Below, piece by piece: positions 44,320 through 51,352 of a stretch of 64,000 nucleotides of DNA. The DNA is taken from assembly GCA_038235275.1 (NCBI GenBank), contig JBBSUC010000001.1, positions 1 to 64,000 of the forward strand. Reading direction: 5' to 3'. The translations under genes were made by a program, and so were the position numbers. The first letter of the stretch is position 1. Each line of letters starts with the position of its first letter. The notes below the pieces were generated by a model that saw nothing but the letters and a program-made list of their open reading frames with translations, made no database searches and had not been told where the DNA came from. Source of the DNA: Persicitalea sp038235275 (GTDB lineage: Bacteria; Bacteroidota; Bacteroidia; Cytophagales; Spirosomataceae).

Positions 44320-47300
44320 ATGGGTTCTACACTACGCCTCCGGCGCGAGTGCTGTGTTTTTTCAGCATTCCTCCTACTCGGGATAATATCCCTTCTCCCC
44401 CAGATCTCTTACGGCCAGAACGGCGCCCCCTGTTACCAGCCCATCGTCGGATCCGGTGTACAGGCCCGAGTCGTCCAGAACGGGACTATCCAACCCGGCT
44501 CTACCCTTTTCTCTCCTTTGGCCAATGTCACGGATGCGGACACCTCCAATTTTGCTACCAATGCCAACATCATTGGGGTAAATAACCAAATCGGGGTTTC
44601 CGTCATGGGCGATACGAGCTATGCGGCCGGGCAGCGGGCCGGATTTGTGGTGGAGTTTACGGGCGGCACATTCAGTTCTACCACGCTCAGTACTATCAGT
44701 ATCCAAACGCTGAACAACGGCAGTGTCGTGGATACCAAAAACATCGACAATGGATTAGCGGTGACGGCTGTGGCAGGAAGTACCACCGGTAAGTTGTACC
44801 TCAACTTTGCCAGCAGCGGCGAGTTCGACGAGGTGCGTTTTCTGATCTCTACCGACGGGACTCAGACTCTGGCTGCCAATTCGGTGCGGGTGTACAATGC
44901 AATGGCTTTCGACCCCAACTGCGGCTTTTCTGAAATCAACAATATTTGCGAAGACCAAATTGCCGGTTTCGGCACGGTTGTCAACTACAATGCGGGTCAG
45001 GTAAACGCAACGGGCAGTTTGACGAATCGGAAGAATATTATCGATGGCAACAAAAACACTTCGGCCCAGCTCACGATCCCAGCCAACATCAGCCAACAGG
45101 GTACTCCTATTTATGTTGGCGTAGTTGATCTCAACAATATTTATCCGGCCAATAATAAAGCCGGATTCGTCATCAGGGTTAATTCCTCTCTACTATCGGC
45201 CAATGCCCTTGACAGTATCCGAATCCAGACCTATCTTTTCGGTGACCCTGTCGGTGAGGCGACTTTCAACGACGGCAACGGTCAATTGACGATCGAGGCT
45301 CAGACGTTTGGTACCGACGATAAGAAAAAATTAGAGTTCACCTCGCCTGGTAAATTCAACGAGGTGCGCATCGTTTTCAATAGTGGTTTCAGTGCTACGA
45401 CCGATACCGTTGACATTTTTTACGCTTACGAAAGTGGCCCCAACTGTGGCGACTGCCAAACGCTTTTGTCCAGCGACAGCCCGGCCCCTTTTACGGGTTC
45501 TATCGTAACCGGCAACGACTATCCCGGCTGTGTAGCAGTCGCGTTGGTCAATGCGTGCAACTGGACGGGTGCTTTTGGGCCTCTCAGTGGGCTGACCAAT
45601 GACGTGATCAACGCGCCCAATGCCATTTCACCCGATCAGAACGATTTCGCCTTGGTCCAAGTAGGTGTGGGTGCGGCGGAAGCAGGGGCGAGGATTACGA
45701 TTGCCTCGGCTGGTCTTCAGCCGGCTAATTCTTTCGCTGGGTTCGAGATAGCGCGTGACGACAGCGGAATATTGGGATCATTGGACACGGCCCAACTGGG
45801 CGCAATTACCATCCGGGCTTTCAACGGCACTACCGAGGTAGACAGCCTAACCGGGCCGGACTTGCTGAACGCGGGGCTGCTGACCAGCACGGGTGGGAGG
45901 ACGATCGTCGGTTTCCGCCCCGATGAAGCTTTCGATCGCCTGGTATTCGAAGTGAATTCCGGTGCGGTTGCGGCCGACATAGCCTATCGCGTTTACAATG
46001 CCTTCGTCATTATCGATACTGACGGTGACGGAACTCCGGACTGTATCGACCAATGCGCGGGAGATGACTCCATCGATTCCGACGGGGACGGTATTCCCGA
46101 TGCCTGCGACGACTGTAGTGCAGTCAATAATAAGTCGGCCTCCATCGACACCGATGGCGACGGGCTATTCAACAACTGCGATCCCGATAGCGACAACGAT
46201 GGTATCCCCGATGTGATAGAAGACACCAACAACAATGGAAACCCGAACGACGACGACCAGGACGGCGATGGTATTCCCAACTACCTCGATCTGGACAGCG
46301 ATAACGACGGTATCCTGGATCTGTACGAATCGGGCATCGACGGCAGTCAGATTGCCGCCAACGACAACCCCGCCAACGGTGTTCTCGATTCTGCCAACGC
46401 GCTTTCCACCAACACGCCCAAAGACACGGATGGCGATGGGGTACCCGATTTCCTCGATCTCGACAGCGATAACGACGGCATCACAGATCTGACCGAAAGC
46501 GGCATCACGGGCTTTACCGACGCCAATAACGACGGCGTGGTGGACGGCCCCGACGCCGACAACGATGGGGTTCAGGATAGTGTGGATGGTGACGACGCGG
46601 TGTTTGGCTCGCCCGGTGCGGGAGTCCCCAAAGATACGGATGGCGACGGAGTATCCGACGTGAACGACCTCGACAGCGACAACGATGGCATCAACGACAT
46701 CGTAGAGAATGGCAATCCTGCCGTAGTCGATGCGGATGGCAATGGCCTGGTAGATGGCGCCGATAACGACAAGGACGGTATTTTGGGAGGTGCCGATACG
46801 GATGACACCGTATTTGGCTCGCCAAACGGCCCTGCTCCGGTCAATTCCGATAATGACAATCAGCCTGACTTCCAGGATTTGGATAGCGACAACGACTCGG
46901 TAAGCGACCTGGTAGAAAGTGGTCAAACGGGCTATACCGATTCACCCGAGGATGGCGTGGTAGATGGCCCCGATACGGATGGTGATGGCATTCAGGACTC
47001 TGTAGATGGTGCGCCTAATACCTTCGGTGATGCCAATAGCCCGGCTCCAAAGAATACGGATAACACCGATAATCCCGACTATAGAGATACCGACAGCAAC
47101 AACGATGGCACAAACGATATTGCCGAAAACGGAAATGCTGGATTGGACACTAACAACGATGGCATGGTCGACAACCCAACCGATCCGGACAACGACGGCA
47201 TTGCCAACAACGGCGGACTGGACCAAAAGCCCAATGACTTCGGCGGATTGAGTACTGCCGTTGCCGGTGTCCCGGACTTGACGCCATCTGTTTTCTCGAA

Positions 47301-47718
47301 CGGTGGCACCTATAATGCGAATGAGCAAAAAGATGTGGTGATTGTCATCTACAACATAGGGCCAGCCCCCACTACGGGGCCAGTGACCTTTGAGATAAAC
47401 AAGATCACTCCGGCATTCACGATAGCCATCGATCCTAATGCCACTATGTCCAACGTAGCGAGCCAGCCCACTGTGGCAAACAACGAGTGGACCTTCAACG
47501 AAGAAGCTACACGCTACCTGGTGACGTTGAAAGACGGGTTCTCTATCCCAGCGGGAGGCAACAAGAAAATCGTGATCCAGGTAACGGCGACGGACACGCC
47601 AAACGCGGCTGCCACCATTACGGCAAGGGTCTTCAACGGAACCGGCGGAGGTGAAACCCCCACTGACAACAACAGCGCTGTGTATTTAATCAGCATCAAT
47701 AGTTCAAACGGTAATTAA
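44320..47718 (+). CDS. Large surface protein with thrombospondin type 3-like calcium-binding repeats
   Basis: An 1132-residue protein with a signal peptide (VFSAFLLLGIISLLPQISYG). Residues about 35-560 hold three similar beta-rich domains of about 170 residues, each with a Cys pair and a VRVYNA- or YRVYNA-type end. About 567-955 is an array of D-x-D-x-D-G repeats (DTDGDGVPDFLDLDSDNDGI type) that bind calcium and form a stiff stalk. About 985-1132 is a DUF11/CARDB-like beta domain. There is no T9SS sorting tail at its own C-terminus. The next gene starts 7 nt after the stop and does carry one, so the two may act together on the surface. A truncated copy of its 5' end lies at 49429. Confidence 0.85.
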   Translation: MGSTLRLRRECCVFSAFLLLGIISLLPQISYGQNGAPCYQPIVGSGVQARVVQNGTIQPGSTLFSPLANVTDADTSNFATNANIIGVNNQIGVSVMGDTSYAAGQRAGFVVEFTGGTFSSTTLSTISIQTLNNGSVVDTKNIDNGLAVTAVAGSTTGKLYLNFASSGEFDEVRFLISTDGTQTLAANSVRVYNAMAFDPNCGFSEINNICEDQIAGFGTVVNYNAGQVNATGSLTNRKNIIDGNKNTSAQLTIPANISQQGTPIYVGVVDLNNIYPANNKAGFVIRVNSSLLSANALDSIRIQTYLFGDPVGEATFNDGNGQLTIEAQTFGTDDKKKLEFTSPGKFNEVRIVFNSGFSATTDTVDIFYAYESGPNCGDCQTLLSSDSPAPFTGSIVTGNDYPGCVAVALVNACNWTGAFGPLSGLTNDVINAPNAISPDQNDFALVQVGVGAAEAGARITIASAGLQPANSFAGFEIARDDSGILGSLDTAQLGAITIRAFNGTTEVDSLTGPDLLNAGLLTSTGGRTIVGFRPDEAFDRLVFEVNSGAVAADIAYRVYNAFVIIDTDGDGTPDCIDQCAGDDSIDSDGDGIPDACDDCSAVNNKSASIDTDGDGLFNNCDPDSDNDGIPDVIEDTNNNGNPNDDDQDGDGIPNYLDLDSDNDGILDLYESGIDGSQIAANDNPANGVLDSANALSTNTPKDTDGDGVPDFLDLDSDNDGITDLTESGITGFTDANNDGVVDGPDADNDGVQDSVDGDDAVFGSPGAGVPKDTDGDGVSDVNDLDSDNDGINDIVENGNPAVVDADGNGLVDGADNDKDGILGGADTDDTVFGSPNGPAPVNSDNDNQPDFQDLDSDNDSVSDLVESGQTGYTDSPEDGVVDGPDTDGDGIQDSVDGAPNTFGDANSPAPKNTDNTDNPDYRDTDSNNDGTNDIAENGNAGLDTNNDGMVDNPTDPDNDGIANNGGLDQKPNDFGGLSTAVAGVPDLTPSVFSNGGTYNANEQKDVVIVIYNIGPAPTTGPVTFEINKITPAFTIAIDPNATMSNVASQPTVANNEWTFNEEATRYLVTLKDGFSIPAGGNKKIVIQVTATDTPNAAATITARVFNGTGGGETPTDNNSAVYLISINSSNGN

Positions 47719-47724
47719 CTTTCA

Positions 47725-48777
47725 ATGAAAATCGATATGGGAAAGCTTTTTTTAAATTCTATGCGTCTGGCGTTCTTCATAGGCGCACTGGCTTCGGCTG
47801 GCGTTACTCTCGGGCAAAATGTGATCGATCCGCAAATAGCCGCGATTCAGATAGCCCCCAATGCCATCCCGGTGGGAAGTGCAGCCACCGCGTCCGTCAA
47901 TTTCTCCGTGGGGGGGCAGGGAACGGCAACGGCGCCGGCCGGTTCCATTATAATTCAGATTTCATTCCCCAATGCCTATCGGCCTTTTCCGGAAGATAAT
48001 CCTACCATTACCAGCACCAATGGACTATTTACCTTCACCTACGATCTGGCGAATCGTACGGTCAATGGTACTAGTAACGTGGCGATAGCCCCGGGGAATG
48101 GGACTCAAATCGATATCACGGTGGCCGGATTTATAGAAACCCCCAGTGCGACCACCGTGGCCAACCTCTCGTACGCGCCTCAACCGCCGGGCAATATCAC
48201 CGAGAATGACAACCGCGCAACCACGGCGAGCGTTATAGCCGGTCCTCAACCGGTGCTGCTGTCCAGTTTCAGCGCGCAGAAAGAAGCCCAGACGGCCCTG
48301 CTTAACTGGAGTACCGCCGAAGAAGTCAACAGCGAACGCTTTGAGGTGGAGCATAGTCTCAATGGCAAGAATTGGCAGATGATCGGCAAAGTGGCGGCTA
48401 AGGGGAATAGCAACGACAAGCAGTGGTACTCATTCACGGACGTCAACCCGGCGAACGGCTCCAACCTGTATCGGCTGCGGATGGTGGACCGGGATGGAAC
48501 TTTCGATTACAGCCGGGTCAAAAGCCTGGAATTCGTCATCGATATCGAGACAGTCCTGTATCCCAATCCGGTAGCCGAACGGCTTTTGCTGAAAACGGAT
48601 GATTTGAAAAAAATCAGTAAAGTGGAGCTTTACAATGCGATGGGAATTGCCGTGATCCAGACCGACGTCGTCCCGAATAGCGGCTTAGACGTAAAAAATC
48701 TTCCCAGCGGGCTTTACGTGGTCAAGGTAACGCGCACCAACGGAAGCACCGACACTTTTAAAGTTCTGAAGCAGTAG
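47725..48777 (+). CDS. T9SS-sorted surface protein (copy 1)
   Basis: A 350-residue protein with a signal peptide (FFIGALASAGVTLG). Residues about 30-170 form a DUF11-like beta domain. From Pro176 onward it is nearly identical to the C-terminal 175 residues of the protein at 49843-51063. That shared part contains a fibronectin-like segment and a type A T9SS sorting domain (YPNPVAERLLLKTDDLKKIS ... SGLYVVKVTRTNGSTDTF). It is exported through the outer membrane. It sits directly before the first RiPP precursor, 55 nt away. Confidence 0.88.
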   Translation: MKIDMGKLFLNSMRLAFFIGALASAGVTLGQNVIDPQIAAIQIAPNAIPVGSAATASVNFSVGGQGTATAPAGSIIIQISFPNAYRPFPEDNPTITSTNGLFTFTYDLANRTVNGTSNVAIAPGNGTQIDITVAGFIETPSATTVANLSYAPQPPGNITENDNRATTASVIAGPQPVLLSSFSAQKEAQTALLNWSTAEEVNSERFEVEHSLNGKNWQMIGKVAAKGNSNDKQWYSFTDVNPANGSNLYRLRMVDRDGTFDYSRVKSLEFVIDIETVLYPNPVAERLLLKTDDLKKISKVELYNAMGIAVIQTDVVPNSGLDVKNLPSGLYVVKVTRTNGSTDTFKVLKQ

Positions 48778-48832
48778 AAGACGCGATCACTGGCTCAGGC
48801 TTTTCAATCTCATCTCTTATACAGAAAATTCT

Positions 48833-48982
48833 ATGAACTCAGATACCATCACCAAGCGTCCCGCTGCTCAGATTACCAAAAAACCCTACGTGACGCCCGT
48901 TCTGAAAACGATTGGCTCAGTGACCGAACTCACCCTGAAAGGCGGGTCCCAGGCCGATGCAATGTCCAATTTCACAGCATAG
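48833..48982 (+). CDS. Lasso-peptide-type RiPP precursor, copy 1
   Basis: A 49-residue peptide. The leader contains the complete lasso recognition pattern YxxPxLxxxGxxxxxT: Tyr19, Pro22, Leu24, Gly28, Thr34 (KKPYVTPVLKTIGSVTELTL). With Thr at the penultimate leader position, the core would be KGGSQADAMSNFTA, with Asp42 as core residue 7, able to close a seven-member macrolactam ring. The tail SNFTA is short. The core is inferred, not proven. A nearly identical second copy lies at 51119, and a cyclase gene follows that copy. No leader peptidase gene is nearby. Confidence 0.8.
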   Translation: MNSDTITKRPAAQITKKPYVTPVLKTIGSVTELTLKGGSQADAMSNFTA

Positions 48983-49006
48983 GAAAACAGGTCAAGGCTT
49001 TGCCCG

Positions 49007-49041
49007 AAAAACCAGTCTGCTGTTGAGTGGGCTGGTTTTTT
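49007..49041 (+). terminator. Hairpin after precursor 1
   Basis: aaaaaccagtc / ggctggttttt (11 bp with one G-U pair, 12-nt loop) ending in a T6 run, 25 nt after the precursor stop. This is a rho-independent terminator or attenuator, conserved at the same place after precursor 2. Confidence 0.8.
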
Positions 49042-49266
49042 AATAAAATGATACATTTCGGGACGGCAAGTGCTTCTAAAGATTTAGGCACTTTGGAAAA
49101 TTCAGCAAGGCAGCGCATCGATTTTTCAGGGAAGTACGTAATTGCTTCCACCCTACAATCCATCCTGGCAAATACTGAGCTGAGTGGTCTGCATAGCTCA
49201 CCAACTAATTTGAATAAATTTATCTCCACAAAAAATTGGCGTAAAAATATTTTTAAAATCAATTAA
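49027..49266 (+). pseudogene. Truncated cyclase (asparagine-synthetase-like) stub
   Basis: The frame carries IHFGTASASKDL, RQRIDFSGKYVIAS and LQSILANTE, matching the first about 50 residues of the intact cyclase at 51353 (IIHFGATGSHTSL, ERRVDFSGGHVVSS, SESILVDSD). After that it runs into unrelated AT-rich codons and stops. The ATP-pyrophosphatase domain is entirely missing, so it is non-functional. It is the cyclase of duplicated unit 1, lost by deletion. Confidence 0.75.
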
Positions 49267-49428
49267 TTTACCAATATTTACAATTGCTAACGAAAGATGC
49301 CCCCAAATAGCATCTTTCTGAAAGTACACACACTATAGTGAAGAAGACACACACTTTGTTGAAGAAAAACTGATTTTAGAACACCTAATCTCTTTTATTC
49401 TGTTTCAACCTTTTACGTCTCTCTCATT

Positions 49429-49670
49429 ATGGGTTCCTTATTACGCACCCGACAGGAGTGTCGTGCCTTTTTAGCCTTCCTTGTCCTCGGGTTAAGCCTG
49501 CTCCTTTCCCAAAATTCTCACGCCCAGAATACAGCACCCTGTTATCGGCCCATCATTAGGCCCGATACATAGGCCATAACCGTGGGGAACGGTACGCTTC
49601 GGGTCAACTCGGGTCTTTTTACTCCATGATCCCGTATTGCTGGACGGCAACACCGCCAACTTCGCCAGGA
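49429..49670 (+). pseudogene. Truncated 5' remnant of the TSP3-repeat surface gene
   Basis: It begins MGSLLRTRQECRAFLAFLVL and reaches APCYRPIIRPDT before a stop at 49570. The intact gene at 44320 begins MGSTLRLRRECCVFSAFLLL and has APCYQPIVGSG. Recognisable similarity continues in shifted frames (NGT, LFTP, DGNTANFA) to about 49670. The promoter leader upstream is duplicated too, but the body of the gene has been deleted. This is duplicated unit 2's surface protein, decayed. Confidence 0.8.
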
Positions 49671-49842
49671 ACCAGAAAACTGTTGACTTGACGTTCGTGA
49701 TGATACTCTTGAGTAGAGTAACCCAATCTTTAAAATATTTTCAAACAGCTTCATCAATAATATCCTTTCTGTATGTCACAGAAAGATTGAAAGTCCTCAT
49801 TTTGTACTGGATAAAACATCCACTTTTTAAACAAAAAAAAAC

Positions 49843-51063
49843 ATGAAACGATTATTTATTATTTTGACATTGGTCACAGCGTTGACCTTTCCTAATTTGA
49901 GTTTTGGCCAGGCCCCCAACTTAGGAACAGCTTCCAGCTATGCCTTATTTACCGCAGTCGGTGCATTTGGTAATAATGGCGCAACCATGGTGACTGGTAA
50001 TGTCGGTACCAATTCAGGAGCATTTACCGGATTCCCACCAGGCGTTGTAATTGGTGAAACGCATGTCGCAGATGCTGCCTCCCAGCAAGCCGCCAACGAT
50101 GTGATTTCTGCCTATAATCAACTGACTGCCTTGGATTGTGCCGCTGCCTCTCCAATAAGTGCCAGCATAGGGGGACTAACCCTGACGCCAGGCGTTTACT
50201 GCCAGAGTGGCCCTGCCTCTGCTTCTGACTTGACGGGAGTACTAACGCTGGATGGAGGAGGAGACCCGAATGCTATCTTTATCATCAAATTGTCCGGGGC
50301 ATTCTCTACCGCTACTAATTCAAGTATTGTCCTGATAAATGGTGCTTCATTTGAAAATGTCTACTTCCAGGTAAATGGTGCAGTTAACCTCGGCATCGGT
50401 TCCATGTTTGGGGGGACAATTTTGGCCAATGGGGCTATCAGCTTATTAACGGGTGCAAGTCTGCAAGGCAGGGCTCTGTCAATCGCCGGGGCGATCAACC
50501 TCAATGCCAATACAGTCAATGCCCCAGCCCCTTCCCCTGTCTTATTGTCTAGCTTCAGCGTACATAAGGAAGCCCAGACGGCACTGCTGAGTTGGAGTAC
50601 CGCCGAAGAAGTCAATAGCGAGCGCTTCGAGGTGGAGCATAGCCTCAACGGCAAGAACTGGCAGATGATCGGCAAAGTGGCGGCCAAGGTAAACAGTAAT
50701 GACAAGCAATGGTATTCATTCACGGATGTCAACCCGGCGAACGGCTCCAACCTCTATCGTTTGCGGATGGTGGACCGGGATGGTACTTTTGATTACAGCC
50801 GGGTGAAAAGTCTGGAATTCGACATTACCATCGAAACCGCTATGTACCCCAACCCGGTGGCCGAACGGCTTCTACTGAAAACGGACGATCTGAAAAAAAT
50901 CAGCCGGGTGGAGCTCTTCAATACGATGGGGGTCGCGGTGATCCAGTCAGACACGATGCCGAACATTGGCCTGGACGTAAAAAACCTACCCACCGGGCTT
51001 TACGTGGTCAAGGTAACGCGCACCAACGGGAGCACCGACACATTTAAAGTTCTGAAGCAGTAG
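49843..51063 (+). CDS. Ice-binding-like (DUF3494) surface protein with T9SS sorting domain
   Basis: A 406-residue protein with a signal peptide (IILTLVTALTFPNLSFGQ). Residues about 24-230 are a DUF3494 beta-solenoid, the fold of many bacterial ice-binding proteins and of ice or surface adhesins: LGTASSYALFTAVGA, GNVGTNSGAFTGFPPG, TLTPGVYCQSG, IFIIKLSGAF. From Pro232 the sequence is nearly identical to the tail of the protein at 47725, ending in a type A T9SS sorting domain. It is exported to the surface; ice binding itself is not proven by the fold. It lies 55 nt before the second RiPP precursor. Confidence 0.88.
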   Translation: MKRLFIILTLVTALTFPNLSFGQAPNLGTASSYALFTAVGAFGNNGATMVTGNVGTNSGAFTGFPPGVVIGETHVADAASQQAANDVISAYNQLTALDCAAASPISASIGGLTLTPGVYCQSGPASASDLTGVLTLDGGGDPNAIFIIKLSGAFSTATNSSIVLINGASFENVYFQVNGAVNLGIGSMFGGTILANGAISLLTGASLQGRALSIAGAINLNANTVNAPAPSPVLLSSFSVHKEAQTALLSWSTAEEVNSERFEVEHSLNGKNWQMIGKVAAKVNSNDKQWYSFTDVNPANGSNLYRLRMVDRDGTFDYSRVKSLEFDITIETAMYPNPVAERLLLKTDDLKKISRVELFNTMGVAVIQSDTMPNIGLDVKNLPTGLYVVKVTRTNGSTDTFKVLKQ

Positions 51064-51118
51064 AACACCTTGCAATCCGCTCAGGCCTTTCCATCTCATC
51101 CCTTAAACAGAAATTCCT

Positions 51119-51265
51119 ATGAACTCAGTTAATACCAAGCGAACCGCCGCTCAGAATACCAAGAAGCCATACGTCAAGCCAACGTTGAAAACGATCGGCT
51201 GCGTGACCGAACTGACGCTGAAAGGCGGCTCGCAGACCGATGCCATGACCAATTTCACACAGTGA
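51119..51265 (+). CDS. Lasso-peptide-type RiPP precursor, copy 2
   Basis: A 48-residue paralogue of the peptide at 48833. The leader motif is intact: Tyr18, Pro21, Leu23, Gly27, Thr33 (PYVKPTLKTIGCVTELTL). The predicted core is KGGSQTDAMTNFTQ, differing from copy 1 at three or four positions (Ala to Thr, Ser to Thr, Ala to Gln) while Lys1, Gly2, Gly3, Asp7 and Phe12 stay. It lies directly before the intact cyclase, with the hairpin between them. A Cys in the leader (residue 28) is peculiar to this copy. Confidence 0.8.
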   Translation: MNSVNTKRTAAQNTKKPYVKPTLKTIGCVTELTLKGGSQTDAMTNFTQ

Positions 51266-51287
51266 TAAAACAGATCTAGGGTTCTCG

Positions 51288-51322
51288 AAAAACCAGTCTG
51301 CTATTGAGTGGACTGGTTTTTT
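51288..51322 (+). terminator. Hairpin between precursor 2 and cyclase
   Basis: A perfect 11-bp stem aaaaaccagtc / gactggttttt with a 12-nt loop and T-run, 22 nt after the precursor stop. Partial termination here would give more precursor than cyclase mRNA. The GTG that opens the cyclase frame (51308) lies inside this loop and is therefore not the likely start. Confidence 0.8.
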
Positions 51323-51352
51323 ATAGAAGTTGTGTTTTTTACCACGGTTTTT

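Larger units (their letters stand above)
48250..49041 (+). repeat. Tandem duplication, unit 1 (T9SS tail, precursor, hairpin)
   Basis: This segment is closely repeated at 50536-51322: the C-terminal half of a T9SS protein, a 50-60 nt gap, a RiPP precursor gene, and the hairpin. Weaker similarity continues into the cyclase gene on the right. The leader and start of the TSP3 gene (44215-44340) are likewise repeated at 49326-49450, so the ancestral unit was about 5 kb. Confidence 0.85.
50536..51322 (+). repeat. Tandem duplication, unit 2
   Basis: Second copy of 48250-49041: T9SS tail, precursor and hairpin in the same order and spacing. The upstream halves of the two T9SS proteins are unrelated (DUF11-like versus DUF3494). 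Either one copy swapped its N-terminal domain, or the tails have been homogenised by recombination. Confidence 0.85.

Noticed and set aside
46165..46926. 253-codon frame on the - strand opposite the TSP3 repeats
   Set aside because: The repetitive IVVAI-rich translation is the mirror of Asp/Asn-rich calcium repeats, not a gene.
46018..47180. CRISPR-like or minisatellite array
   Set aside because: The periodicity comes from coding Asp/Asn-rich TSP3 calcium repeats in frame, with variable units and no spacers.
51308..51352. GTG at 51308 as the cyclase start
   Set aside because: It lies in the loop of a perfect terminator hairpin, and the added residues have no counterpart in cyclases; the ATG at 51353 is preferred.
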